Under the pieces are notes generated by a model that ran no database searches, was not told where the DNA came from, and saw nothing but the letters and a program-made list of their open reading frames with translations. The position numbers and the translations under genes are program-made. From Tilletia caries (taxonomy: Eukaryota > Basidiomycota > Exobasidiomycetes > Tilletiales > Tilletiaceae): a DNA stretch of 64,000 nucleotides. Positions 1 through 11,236 of the stretch are shown piece after piece. Where the stretch lies: the NCBI GenBank assembly GCA_032718865.1, contig JALUTQ010000026.1:310001-374000 (forward strand). Reading direction: 5' to 3'. The first letter of the stretch is position 1. Each line of letters opens with the position of its first letter.

Positions 1-101
1 TGGATTTCAAGGCAGCCTACAGCACGAGAGACGTCCAAGGTGTCTGGACGATTGTTTAAGCGGGAGGAGGCGGGACCTTTGGAGACCAGCGAGCTGCTGG
101 G

Positions 102-2075
102 TCACATGTAATCCACAAATTCCACCGAATTGAGCCCCATGCCGTTTTCAGATTTCTGACGCCAGACTCCGTTCGCGCCGACCTGTGTGAGCACCATGCG
201 TTCCGGAATCGCCTGTAATCTACCCAGCTTCCCAAGCTGTGCCGCCCGGGGCGAGGCAGAGTGCTGCGTCTCCGAACTGTCGGCCACGAAGCGGAAATAT
301 TTGCCACTCATGGAGTTCTTAGTCCAATAATTGTACTCCTGGCTGCCATGTCCCCAGCACAGCAGCTCGAACCGGACCGGAAAAAGGTGTCTGGTCATCA
401 GCATGAGTGGTAGTCCCTTTGGAGCAAGGTCCGGAGCCGGAGGAGCCATGATGCACAGAACGCGGATCGAGGTGGAAGGGATGAGCTGATGTACGAGCTC
501 GTTCAAGGTCGGAAAGTCATCTTCTCTGCCGACGAGTTGAAGGTGAAGCTCCGTAAGGTTGGGTAAGATTCCGCACGCGAAAAGCTGAAAAAGACGTTGT
601 TCTTGACGGACGAAGTTGGGCACCCGGAGTACGAGGGTGAGGAAGGTCAGATCTTCGACACACTCAGGTCGGACACCGCTCCACAGCATGCCGAGTTCGG
701 GAGAGGGCTCGGTGTCGCTGATCACGCCAGTTCTATTCATGGTAGAATTCTGTGTGTTCACTTTTGCTCGCAAAGGCCGAGCTCCGTCTTTGATGAGAGC
801 GCTTAGCTCGCCTTCGGAAAGATTTTCGATGCTGGGCAGGTGCTTGTATGTTTCGGGACAGGCCGAAAGTAGGGATTTGAGAAGCGCAGCACGACCATCA
901 TACTCGTTCAAGTGGGGAGTCACGAGACGTCTGAGCCTCGAATGTCGCCGCAAGAATTGGAAAACGGTCTCGGCTGGAGAGGGGATGTCATGAATACCGA
1001 GTTCCAGATCCTGCAGAGCGGGGAAGGTCTGGTCGAGCAAAGGCGATCCCCGATGAGCAGCAGTACTGCTGAAGAGCAGCAGTCGTTCTAGACCGGTGTG
1101 GCGGTTCAGGAAAGTTTTGACGGCTTCGACGTCCAACTTGTCGTCTTCTTCGCGGGACATGTCCTCGAGCTCGAATGCTTTTAGAGACGTGAAAAGACCG
1201 TGTCGGATCAAATGATCCGCTTGAGATCCGTAGTAGACGGACAAGCACAGCTCATGGAGCGAGTGACATTGAGTGGCCAAGGTGCTCCAAAAGATTTGCT
1301 TGGCTGCTCGACGGACTTGAACCTCCTGGTCGTCCGAATTGGTTTTGTACTCCAAGACGCGCAAACTCTCGACGCTGCTGGGTCTCCGTTGGAGTGCGTC
1401 CTTGAGTAGCAGCGCCAAAGAAATCCAACCGGTAGTCGAAAAAGTTTTGGCCGCGTCGTCGGCTTCGAGAGGTGTGAATCGACACTCGTCCTCCAAGCGC
1501 AAGGCACAGATGCGCTGTGCGAATCTAGGGAAAGGCTGAAGGGCTTGGTACAAGCCGTCGCCGTCGTCCACGTCAATGGCGATGTCGAGCAAGGGTCCTG
1601 GATCGTGGAAAGGTCTGTAGGCCGCCAGCAGGGAGAACAGCGTCTTGGCCTGATTCCAGAACCTCGTCGAGCGTTCGCCACCTGGCTCAGCGCGGTTGAA
1701 GATTCGCAGACAGCGAATGTGAGGGAGGAGGTGCGTGTTTGCTTTGAGGAGTTTGAGTTTCCCTTCGAAGTCGTCTCGATTGAAATCGAGGTGTCGAACC
1801 CAGACCTGAAGCGCAGGCGTTCGCAATCCTTTGCACACAGCTGCCAACACGAGCAAGTCGATGCGGTCGGTGTGCAAATAATCGAGAAGGATTTGGACGA
1901 GCTCGGGCGTCGCAAAGAAACGAGCAACGGCTGACGCGTTCGGTTGCGTTGCAGAGTGGGAGACCTTGGGCCTTTTGGCCACCGGAAGGTCCATCAGCGG
2001 ATCGTGAGACGTCGTTGACTGAGCGGAGGGAAGGTCCAAGAGGGGTAACTGGATGCCGTTCAGGTGACGAGGCAT
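102..2075 (-). CDS. F-box-like / leucine-rich hypothetical protein
   Basis: Intronless reading frame of 657 codons, ending in TGA. Residues about 53-98 (ATPELVQILLDYL...VCKGL...VWVRHLDF) look like a divergent F-box: a short helix pair followed by the cluster of small and aromatic residues typical of fungal F-box proteins. The rest is rich in leucine and acidic or aromatic residues, with weak LRR-like spacing. By family analogy it would be an SCF ubiquitin-ligase substrate adaptor; that role is inference. The frame is open upstream to about 2225 but only through GTG, and it crosses a G16 tract, so I chose the first in-frame ATG at 2073-2075. Its C-terminus lies about 100 bases from the window edge. 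It could instead be an F-box/LRR-like protein with no ubiquitin role; many basidiomycetes carry expanded, fast-evolving families of this sort. Confidence 0.6.
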   Translation of the reverse strand: MPRHLNGIQLPLLDLPSAQSTTSHDPLMDLPVAKRPKVSHSATQPNASAVARFFATPELVQILLDYLHTDRIDLLVLAAVCKGLRTPALQVWVRHLDFNRDDFEGKLKLLKANTHLLPHIRCLRIFNRAEPGGERSTRFWNQAKTLFSLLAAYRPFHDPGPLLDIAIDVDDGDGLYQALQPFPRFAQRICALRLEDECRFTPLEADDAAKTFSTTGWISLALLLKDALQRRPSSVESLRVLEYKTNSDDQEVQVRRAAKQIFWSTLATQCHSLHELCLSVYYGSQADHLIRHGLFTSLKAFELEDMSREEDDKLDVEAVKTFLNRHTGLERLLLFSSTAAHRGSPLLDQTFPALQDLELGIHDIPSPAETVFQFLRRHSRLRRLVTPHLNEYDGRAALLKSLLSACPETYKHLPSIENLSEGELSALIKDGARPLRAKVNTQNSTMNRTGVISDTEPSPELGMLWSGVRPECVEDLTFLTLVLRVPNFVRQEQRLFQLFACGILPNLTELHLQLVGREDDFPTLNELVHQLIPSTSIRVLCIMAPPAPDLAPKGLPLMLMTRHLFPVRFELLCWGHGSQEYNYWTKNSMSGKYFRFVADSSETQHSASPRAAQLGKLGRLQAIPERMVLTQVGANGVWRQKSENGMGLNSVEFVDYM

Positions 2076-3185
2076 TTCGTATGCTTGTAGCTTGCTGAAG
2101 CGTCGTTTGCGGATCGTTGTGGGAATCGTTCTGCAGATCGCCGTCGGAGTTGTTGTGCGTGAGAAGGAATAGGGGGGGGGGGGGGGGTTTAAGATTGCTA
2201 CCACTCTGACGGGGCTGGGATGCACGCTTTTCTCACCCTCAGTATACTCACGTGTTCGAGTCTCCGTGTCGAGACGGCCGCCCGAGAGTCGAGCGTCGAG
2301 ACCGAAGTCACGTCACGGACGCTTGTTCGGAATGAAATCGGATCATGCGGCCTGGTCCGGTCATCATATGAGGTGGAATTGGATTGCCTCCTCATCATCA
2401 CTGCATCACCTCATAGCGTGCCCTCACCGCGCCACGGTCTCTACCCCACCCGCCTGCCCCGTGCTGTTGTCCTTCTCAACAGTTCCTACCGCATAAAGAG
2501 GAGAAGGCGAGGTGGATGTGGTGAGAGGGTGACGAGACCGATCTCTCCCTGTTCTGCAGAAACAGTCGAACTCTCCACGGGTTTCGTTCAAGAACGAAGG
2601 TGACTTCGTTAGTCGAAGAATTGATTGCTCTGAGCAGGAAGGACAGGCGAGCGGGGTGAGGTCGAAAGGAAGAGATGTGAAACGATCCATCGACTCACTG
2701 TGATGCGCGGCTGGTCGCGGGCGAGGTGTCAGGGTCCTCGTTCCACAGACCATGGCGAGACCGGTTTCCGGCCGTCAGGCCTCGCACCAAGGGAGCACTG
2801 TGAAGCAGGCCGGGCAGAGGTGGCGAAGTATCATCCTGAAAAGCGAGCGTCTTGAAGGCTGGTTCCTCCGAGTTGGCGTTCAAATTTGTCTGAGAGGAGA
2901 AGAGAGCAAAAGAAGTCGAAGAGAAGAGGTTAGCGAGCGAGGAGTAGAAAGGGTTCAGCTTCATCGCACAGACTGCGCCGGGCGCGTCTACATCGGAACT
3001 TGTGTATGTATTGGTAGAACAGGGAGGAAGGGGGTAAAAGAGTGACGATATCGAGGAGAAGTAAGAGAGGCCATGGTCCGCAAGGCAGGGTTATACGAAC
3101 GAAAGTGAAAGGGCAACGCCAGCAAAACAGGGGGGTTGAGAATGAGTGGACAGCGCAGGCGCGCAAGGATGAGCGACATATGCCC
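2076..3185. other. Intergenic, between two minus-strand genes
   Basis: This holds the promoter side of the F-box-like gene and the 3' side of the AP180-like gene. Short open frames exist on both strands, but none has family similarity, a good start context or convincing splice sites. I see no gene here. Confidence 0.6.
2172..2187. repeat. G16 homopolymer upstream of the F-box-like gene
   Basis: Sixteen consecutive G on the plus strand (poly-C on the coding strand), about 100 bases 5' of the chosen start codon. It falls in the presumed leader or promoter. Its length is likely to vary between strains and assemblies. Confidence 0.9.
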
Positions 3186-6100
3186 TCAAAATAGCGATTG
3201 CTGTTGTTGCTGATTCTTCTGCGCATCAGCAGCCGGACCCGAAGCGGTCAACCCTCCAAACGCAGCCGTCCCAAACGCCGAAGTCGGCTGGAAAGGCTTG
3301 ATCGCGCTCCCGCCCAGCCCAGTCGGTTGTGCCTGAAGTGTGGAAAGGTTCGTAGGAGCGCCGACGCCGGCCCCGAACCCGCTGCTGCTCACCGAGTTCA
3401 GTCCGCTCGTGAAGGAGGACAGGAAGGCGCCCGTCGGTTGGGCGGCTAGTGAGGACGGGAAGGGATTACTGCTCGCATTGCCATTGTTGTTGTTGGTAAT
3501 GGTGCCCGAACGGAACAGGCTTGCGCCAAAGGATGCTCCACCGGGTGCGGGTGATGCCGCGCCGCCGCCGAAGCCCGATGATGACGACGATCCTAGTCCG
3601 TTTGTCGATAGCGACCCATTCGTCGACGCACCACCACCACCGCCGAACAAGGACTGGCCCGCACTCGACCCGCCAGCGCTAGGACTCATCGACCGCGCAA
3701 ACGGATTTCCCGTCATATTCGGAGCCAGCGCTTGGCCCGTTGCCCCTAACCCACCAGCGCCCAGCGTCCCCGAAGAAGGCATCCCCGTCACCTGCGACGA
3801 CAACGTCTGTCCGAAACTGGACGTAGGCTGGAACGGCCTGATCACGCTCCCGCCAAAGCCAGTCGGCTGCGGCGCCAATGCTGATGAAGAAGAAGCACCA
3901 CCGCCGAGGGAGAAGTTGCCAAAGCCGTTCGTCAACGAGTCCGCTCCGACTTGGGGCTGGGCTTGAGCTTGGGCCTGAGAGGGAGCAGCCGAGCCAAAGA
4001 GGTCCGATGCAGGCGCAGAAATAGCAGGCGACGTCGCCCTCCCCGCAAACGTAAACTCAGAAGCGATATTCCCAATCATCCCCGTCTTCTGCGGCACCAA
4101 TGCCGACCCCGCCGGAAGACCATCCCCATTCTGGTTCTGCGTTTGTTGTTGTTGTTGCTGGGATGCAGCGCCTGACGCAAGCTCGAACAAACTCGGGCCC
4201 GTCTTGAAGGGCTGTACAGGCGGCGGCGGCGGCGTCTCGCCCGGCGGAGGAGCGAACGGATTCCGACTACCCGTCTTTTGGGGCAAGAGAGCTTTCACAG
4301 GCGCACCTATCGACGACGTCGACGTCGTAGCGGCCACAGCAGGAGCAGGAGCAGCGGGCGCCGGTGCAGCAGGCGTACTCGAAGACCCCGTGTTCTCCGA
4401 GATGGACTGCAGCCGACTCTGACCACCTGCCGTACCCCCCGCGTTCGACGAGCCAATCGAGCCAAACGCGCTCCCATTACCGCTGCTCCCCGAGGGACTC
4501 ATCATCCCGAACCCGGTCAGATCAGCCGACATCCCCGCGCCCGCGGCCGAGGTGGGCATAAAGACACTCTGAGGGCGGAAAGGGTTGTTGACCGCTGTCG
4601 CCTGGGGCTGTAACATGCCCGTCATCTGCGGCTGCTGCTGCTGCATCATATTTCCGCCGCCGAACGCATTCATCCCCGTCAGCTGAGCTTGGAGGAAGGC
4701 GTTCTGTTGCTGCTGGGCCGCAAAGGCAGGGTTCATTCCGGTCATGTTGGGCTGGAGGAACGGGTTGAAGCCGGTCATTTGAGGAGCAAGCATGCCGCCG
4801 CCGCCGCCGGCCATCATCATCATCTGCTGTTGTTGTTGTTGAGGGGCGAGCATCATACCCGTCGGCTGCATGCCCATTGGACCAGCTCCAAACATGCCGG
4901 GCGCGCCAGTGAACATGGCTTGTTGGGCTGAGGGCATCTGCTGAGAGGACGAGAAGTTCATGGTATGCTGATCGGTATCGATGGAGGCGAAGAAGTCCTG
5001 AAGGGCCTGGTTGTTACTTGGGATGGATGGTTTCGAAGTGGAGGCCTCCGCCTTCTTCTCGTCCTCTCCATCCCCTTTCTTATTGCCGGAGTCCTCCTTT
5101 GCCTTCCCTTCCGAATCTTTTCCTTTCGGACTCGGCTCCCCGTTCGCAATCTGCCGATTCTTCCGATATTCGACCCGGTTCTCCTCAAAGTTAGGATCGT
5201 TGAGATACTCCTCCAGAGCGCCGGCCAGACTGACAGGCGCGTGTTTGAGCTGGGGAATGGCGACGCGGAGTGCGTGGGAGTACTTGCGTGCTGCGGTGAG
5301 GTAGGCGACTACTTTTTCGGTCTGGTTGCAGAACTCGCGGTAGATCTTGAGAGCGTCTTTGGCGTCTGATTTGGCCATTTCGAAGTAGTGTTCTGTGTGA
5401 AAGCAGGAAAAAGAGATTCAGTTTCTGTAAAGCTGAAGTCTCAAGAGACATAAACAGGAAGTGGAGACGGAGACTCACCAAGCATATTGATGATGCCTTC
5501 GTTCACAGCAGCGTACAAGTCGAGAAGGTCTTTGAGTGCCATGCGGAAAGCCGCGAGGGTTATTTCGTCGCTGGGGTCGTCGAGGAAGAACTGATAGGCG
5601 GGGTCCGTGAAAATGAGATGAGCCTGGAGGTAGACTCTACAGGAAAAGGTGGGAAGCAACATACCGAGCAGGCCAGTACGGCATTCATGACCTTCTGGGT
5701 GATGTTGACCTCGCGCAAGAGTCCCTTCTCGACCTTGAGTCTCCTGAGCCTCTGTCCGCCGGACAAGCCAGATCCAGAACGTGCACCTGAAGCACCGTCG
5801 CCATTGGCTGGGCGTGAGTCGGCAGAGCGAATGACATCCCTGCGGAGTTCCCTGTAAGCGCGAACGCGGGTGTCGATGTACTGCGCGTATACGGTGAGGG
5901 AACGTGGCGGAGTGTATCCAGAGGGGGAGTCGATGGATGCGATGTGTTTGAGACGGAGGAGGGATGCGTTGGAGACGAGGTGGGACAGGACGGGGTCGAT
6001 GGAACCGTGCCTGACGAGGGTGTGTAGGACGACGAGAGACTTGAAGACGACCTGTGTAACACGGAGAGGTGTTGGGATGAGCAAGAACAGAGACGCGGTT

Positions 6101-6378
6101 TGAAGCGGCGAGAAAGCATCAGAACGTACGATGGTCATGGGTTCTCGCAGGCGATTTGCGAGAGAGCGGATGATTTCGTTGAGGGAGGCATCTTCTGAAT
6201 AGGAAGCTGTGATAAGGACATCTACGTATTTCGGCTTGGGTGCTGCGATCTTTGGCTTGGTCGCCAACTTGACCACCTTGTCGTAGCTGAGGGTGAGTGC
6301 GAGTGCGAGGAGAAGGGTCAGCACCGAGTGCGATCTTCTGGAGCACGGGATGGGGGCCACGCGCACTCACTTGGACAT
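3186..6378 (-). CDS. YAP1801: AP180/CALM-type clathrin adaptor (ANTH domain)
   Basis: Five exons: 6378-6371, 6286-6130, 6051-5665, 5623-5479, 5392-3186, giving 967 aa. The first exon is only 8 nt (ATGTCCAA); splicing creates the family start MSNYDKVVK. The 41-nt third intron is short but keeps frame. Residues 1 to about 265 form an ANTH domain (KYVDVLI, VFKSLVVLHTLVRHG, DEITLAAF, AVNEGIINMLEHYFEM), which binds PI(4,5)P2 at endocytic sites. The C-terminal 700 residues are disordered, rich in Q/M/G/S/A, with several NPF motifs (EH-domain ligands). About ten copies of [L]xx[Q/N]xTG are present, such as LAPQMTG, LLPQKTG and LSSQVTG, matching the yeast Ark1/Prk1 kinase target consensus. In yeast Yap1801/1802 recruit clathrin and v-SNARE cargo and are regulated by that phosphorylation; the same role here is inference. 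The long insertion inside the ANTH domain (basic, GS-rich, near 5760-5830) is unusual. Confidence 0.88.
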
Positions 6379-6992
6379 TGTTCAGCGAGGAGGATGCTGG
6401 CCGGGTTGAAGCAGGCAGGCGAATAAATGCTGCTGTGAAGATGCAGACGCGCACGAGGGATTCAGACTCCAGACTGCAGAGGCCAGAGCGCAAGGAGGAC
6501 AACGAAGACGGGCTCGACGACTTCACCACGGTGCAAGGTGGAACGAGTGAGTCTCTCTCCGCTCACTCACACTGCGTCATGCTCACTGTGGGGATGATCA
6601 CATTGCATGATCATCCATCCGGTCTCCTCTCTCACATCTCACACGACTATCACAGGTTCAGAAATCAGGACAGAGGATCAAGGTGGCCATTGTGCGGACG
6701 TGATAAGTGAGGACTGGATACATTATGCATGACAGACGATGCGCTGACTGAGTCGGTAGTAGCTTCTCCAAACAGAGAAGGCTGTAGGCCACAATCTGAA
6801 CAGAAGCGCAGGCTGTTTGCAGATGACAAGAAGTGTCTCGTGAAGTCGAAGGAAACCGGCAGGATGGAGCTCGCCGCTCGTCCAGTCACCTTGGCGAGAA
6901 GTTGGCCTTCAAAACTCACAGAGTAGTGACGACAGTGTAGGCATATCCGAAGCGACATCCGAAAAGCGTGACTTCGCGACTATTCAGTCGAT
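6379..6992. other. Intergenic, 5' side of the AP180-like gene
   Basis: No coding region is supported. A short CTCACTCAC tract lies near 6562-6572, like tracts found upstream of several other genes in this window. The start of the tandem duplication follows at about 6993. Confidence 0.5.
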
Positions 6993-7088
6993 GAGGTGCC
7001 TACGTCTCCGACAGTTGTAGTCCGGAGTATTTCGCTTCCTACTCCAGAGCTTGGTATGGACGTGCTCCGTTCTCCGCTGCACCGCTGA

Positions 7089-7111
7089 CTTCGATCGCCG
7101 GAGAATCGAAG
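7089..7111. promoter_or_regulatory. Conserved inverted repeat, promoter block of unit A
   Basis: CTTCGAT, a 9-nt spacer (CGCCGGAGA), then ATCGAAG: perfect 7-bp arms. It sits in a block of about 35 bases that is identical in both duplicated promoters. It could be a transcription-factor site; this is inference from conservation. Confidence 0.35.
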
Positions 7112-7948
7112 CGACCGCGTGCTGTCGTTGGGACAGCACCCTTGAGCCGAAAATGAGCCGATGAGTACCATCCTGGCGAATGGCCCTAAATCTGGAGGTG
7201 GACTGGTGGAAGAATGTTCAGATCTGAGAGATGAGAATGGCAAAAGAAGTGTTAAGCAGTGCGATGAGAGCGATGAGAGGGCCAGTGGGTAAAGATGAAA
7301 GTGGTCAGTGCCATCTGAGAATGCAAAGTCAGCGGAAATGTCCAAGCGTGTCCAGAGCTCCAGAGCCTCGTCTTGCCTTTTGTACTGTTTCTGTGAATGC
7401 AGCTAACCGCTGACCGCTGACCTTGAGCATACCTTATCACGCAGCCTGATGGAAGTACAGATCACTTGATGGTGATTGGTGTTTGGTGGTACAGAAAGAA
7501 AGAAAGTAAAGAAAATCGATTGACCAAAGCCGACCAAAGCGGCGCAAAGGGCGCAGCAAAGAGGCGCACGCAAACCAGGTGGACTGTGACTTCAGGCGAC
7601 GCCCGCACGGCTGCAGAGTGTCTTTCAAAGCACTCGTATACTCGTATAGTGCTGACAGGTTCTGGCGTTCTGTCTTCACTTTATAGACCGAGCGCTCGAA
7701 GGTGTTTATAAGGCGCATGGTTCCGTCTGCTCCCGCGTTGCCCGCCTTGCCTTCGCCCACCTCCATCTGCTTCAGTTCCCTCTTCGCGTTTCCTCTTGCT
7801 GATCGCTGATACCTTCTCAGGCCCGCTCCGATCCCCCAAAGGTCTTCCGGCTACGGCTGATCGCTGGTCACCCCGTCGCCTGCCTTATCTTCCAGATCCT
7901 CCCTCTACCTTCGTTTACATATCTCGCACGTCTGTTCACCTCGCGCAG

Positions 7949-9466
7949 ATGAATCTGGCACGGCAAGAATCAGGAGCAGGCTTCATCCCCGATGCTCAGT
8001 TACAGGCCGAGATCATTCGTTTCCAAGTGGCCTCCATCTCCAACAACAACGGTCTCGTTTTCGCAAACGGAATTTGGTTGGGTCTCCTCATCAGCGTACT
8101 CGTCTTCCACTTCACCCTACCTGAACTCCGACGCAAAGCACGCATAATCTACTGGATCCACATCACCAGCATTCTCCTCTCTATTCTGTTGTGCGCCCTC
8201 ACCTTCGTACTGGTAAGTGCATCTTTCCCCAGGAAGCTCCAGATCGGACCCTTCTGACTCGACCTTTGCCTCATTTCCTCCAGGCGCAATGGGTGTCAAT
8301 TGCCCTCACCGAAACACCCAATCCGTTTGCGCCGGATGCATCGAGGCGGAAACATATGGCCGCGTGAGTGCCCTCAGAATTTGACTTCTGCTAATCTCGC
8401 TCCTCTTTCACTGACTTGCTTCTTCCTTCATTACCGCCTTTCTATGGCGATCTGCAGGGCATTTAACATAATCGCGCTATTCACTCCCATCCTCATCGAC
8501 CACATTCTAGTCTTTAAAGTCCTCGCGTTCTACCCGAAGACGGTTGCGTCAAAGTGGACCCGAGCTCGAGCGGCAGGGGTGCCGGTTTTGTGCCTGATCA
8601 TCCGGGTGCCATTGACGGCCTTCACCTCCTGGCTGGGTACCACCTCCCGGTTTACGGACAGATCGGGCAACCAACACAAATTCTTATACATCGCAGGCTA
8701 CTTCTATCTGGTGAGCTTCCCTCCCCAGGTCACGACAATGGATTTTTTTCCAGCCCGGGACTTATGATCTTTTCCATTGTTCGCTGCTGCTGCTCAGTTC
8801 TTCGAGCTTCTAGGGAACGGATGGTGCACCTATATCTTGATCCAGAAGAGCTATGCGTTCAAGTGCGCCAGTCACAGATCGAAGCAACAGGCACGAAGGT
8901 TCCGATTTTTAATCGAAGCGACCCTCGTCTCCTTCGTTCCCGCTCTGCTCGTGCAGCTCGGGTTGATAATTACGGGCATCATCGGCATTGCCGACACAAG
9001 CATCAATCGGGCTTCGCTCGAGGGTGTTCTCGCGACCAATAACTATCTATACGCCCTGGAGCACCTCCTCACTGCCAACGTCGTGATTTCGTGCATCTGC
9101 AGTATCATCGCGACGCAGTACCCGCACGTCCGCGTGGAATGGAACCGCAAGGCGGATGGCACGAACAGTAATCCCGATCGGACGCACTCTGCCGCCCACT
9201 CGTCACAAGTCCGAAGACCGGCGACTGTGAAAGTCGAGCCGTTCGTGACCGGTACCAACGAAAAGGGGGAAGACATCGAGATTCAGATGACCCCGCGATC
9301 CGAGAGGAAGCCTGCGTTGGGCGAAGGCTGGATGTCTCGAACTAAGAGCAGCGGCAGTGGCTCCAACCCTGTCCGATCTCAGGGCGCCCATTCGGACAAT
9401 TCCCCCCCGATGACGCCCTTCACTGAATCCTTGGGCCACGACGATCGGTTAACCCATACACAATAA
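7949..9466 (+). CDS. Seven-transmembrane receptor-like protein, copy A
   Basis: Four exons: 7949-8212, 8284-8363, 8458-8710, 8798-9466 (introns 71, 94, 87 nt), 421 aa. Hydrophobic segments near residues 35-55, 66-88, 116-140, 152-172, 188-215, 233-260 and 275-297 give seven membrane passes, followed by a hydrophilic tail of about 110 residues (KADGTNSNPDRTHSAAH..., Ser/Thr- and Pro-rich). The layout is that of a fungal GPCR-like protein with a phosphorylatable cytosolic tail, but I do not recognise a named class (not Ste2, Ste3, Git3 or Pth11 by eye). The start ATG was chosen by alignment with copy B; an upstream in-frame extension lacks support. It is paralogous to the gene at 11237-12790, same strand, 3.3 kb downstream. 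Ligand and function are unknown. Confidence 0.8.
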
Positions 9467-9530
9467 TAATAGCCAACCCAATACAATGCAAATAGCAGAT
9501 GATCCCTGCCTGTCAGATGCCTATGCAACG

Positions 9531-10192
9531 CGGCCGCTCCTTTTCGCTTTCCCAGCGACGATCTGGATCGAGCACAAAAAGGTGGACACGTACATTATGT
9601 AGAGTGACCGAGATACAGAGCGAGTCTTGCGACGATCCGAAATGAGAAACTCCGTCTCTGAACTGAGCAGAATGGAAGAAGAAGACAGGCAGCAGAAGCT
9701 CCTCCATCCGCACAGGATCGTCGTCAAGACTCACATGACTTCTGCTGTGCTCTCTGTCCCTTTGACCCACCACACCCTCCCTTTTTTGTTAGGATTTCAG
9801 TACTCAGGTGGGGACAACATGGGAAGGGAAAGCCAGTCTCCGAAGGGAGCCAGGCGGAATGTTCTCAGTGACCGATAGATATCTATGAATACGTGATGCA
9901 TTCGTACATATCTCGAGACTAGCGCCTTCCCCGTTCGACTCTTGACGAGAGACACGCTGATGCAGCGCATGGAGATATCGGAACTGCCGAGGCGGCGTAT
10001 ACGTGCTCGGGGTCGGGTGCTGCTGCTGGAGGACGTGGTCGGTGTTTGGGATGGTTCCGTCGCTGCTCCCGTCGGTACCGGATTCATGAATGCTGGCGCG
10101 GAGGTCGAGAGGGACTTCAGCGACCTCCTCCTTCACCGCAGCCACCTTACCCGATGAATCCACCGCCTTCTTGTGTCCACCCTCTGGCACCC
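9531..10192. other. Spacer between the duplicated units
   Basis: Not duplicated. The minus strand carries an open frame running 10577 to 9804 across this spacer into the unit-B promoter. It has no ATG near its start, and the homologous stretch of unit A holds in-frame stops. I see no supported gene, although a relict coding fragment cannot be excluded. Confidence 0.4.
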
Positions 10193-10288
10193 AAGGTGCC
10201 CGTGTCTCCGACAGCTGTAGTCCGGAGTCTTTCGCTTCCCACTCCAGAATCTGGTCTGGACGTGCTTCCTTCTCCGCCGCGCCGCTGA

Positions 10289-10311
10289 CTTCGATCGCCG
10301 GAGAATCGAAG
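10289..10311. promoter_or_regulatory. Conserved inverted repeat, promoter block of unit B
   Basis: Same CTTCGAT-n9-ATCGAAG element as in unit A, with identical spacer, about 0.93 kb 5' of the start codon. The surrounding block from CCGCTGACTT to GCGACC is unchanged between the units, while neighbouring bases differ. Confidence 0.35.
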
Positions 10312-11236
10312 CGACCACATGTACTGTCGGTGGGACAGCAGAATGAGCCGATGTGTGTACCATCCTGGGGAATGGTGCTGAATCTGAAGAGGGAGCGGTG
10401 GAAGAAAGGCAAAGCTGATGGTCCAGGTCTGAGATCTGAGAGAGGAGACAGAAAATGGCAAAAGAAATGTTCAGCAGTGCGACTGAGAGGGCCAAAATGG
10501 GTGGAGATGAAAGTGGTCAGTGTCCTTCTGAGAATGAATGCGAAGTCAAGGGAAGCCGGAAATGTCCAAGCATGCACAAAGCCTCAGCGCTCAGCTTGCA
10601 TTTGGAAGTGTTCCGTATGACTGCAGCATGACCGCATGACCTTGGACGTGGATATACTGTATCACGCAGCCTGATGGAGGCAGAGAGCACTTGAGGCTTG
10701 AGGTGGTGATGGTGGTAGAAAATGGTTGGTTGGAGATCGTGCGAGGGTAAGGTGGGCGCAGCTGGCCAAAGGCGCAGCCACATCTTGCGCCCTCCAAGCA
10801 TTTTGACACCATCACGCACCACCACATCACCACCACGGCGCCACCTCCGTCTTCACTCTTCGCGTCCTCCAAGGCTTGCTTTTCGGCTGGAACCGAACCA
10901 GGTGGACTTCAGGCTAAACCAGGTAGGCGGTAGGCGACGCTTCATTATCTTTCAAAGTGCTTCCCGATTCTGTCTTCTGCACTTCAATAGGCCGAGCGCT
11001 GGAAGGTATTTAGATATAAGGAGCATGATTGCGTCTGCTCCCGCGTCGCCCGCCTCCCCTCCGCCCATCTTCTTCTGCTTCACTTCCCTCTTCGCGTTTC
11101 TTCTTGCTGATACCTTCTCAGGCCCGCTTCGATCCCCCAAAGCTCTTCCTTTCCAGGCCTGATCGCCTCATCGCTTCATCTCCTCCAGATCCTCCCTCAC
11201 CTTCGTGTAGCCTGTACGTCTTTTCACCTCGCACCA

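Larger units (their letters stand above)
6993..9530 (+). repeat. Tandem segmental duplication, unit A
   Basis: Sequence from about 6993 (GGTGCC...CGTCTCCGACAG) to about 9530 recurs at about 10193-12880. It covers promoter, leader, all four exons, three introns and the 3' flank (CCAACCCAATACAATGCAAATAG at 9475-9497 and 12819-12841). Divergence is uneven: promoter blocks and exon 1 differ at many sites, whereas the last 300 or so coding bases are nearly identical. Confidence 0.85.

Noticed and set aside
2076..2225. 50-residue N-terminal extension of the F-box-like protein
   Set aside because: Begins only at GTG and passes through a G16 tract; no in-frame ATG upstream of 2075.
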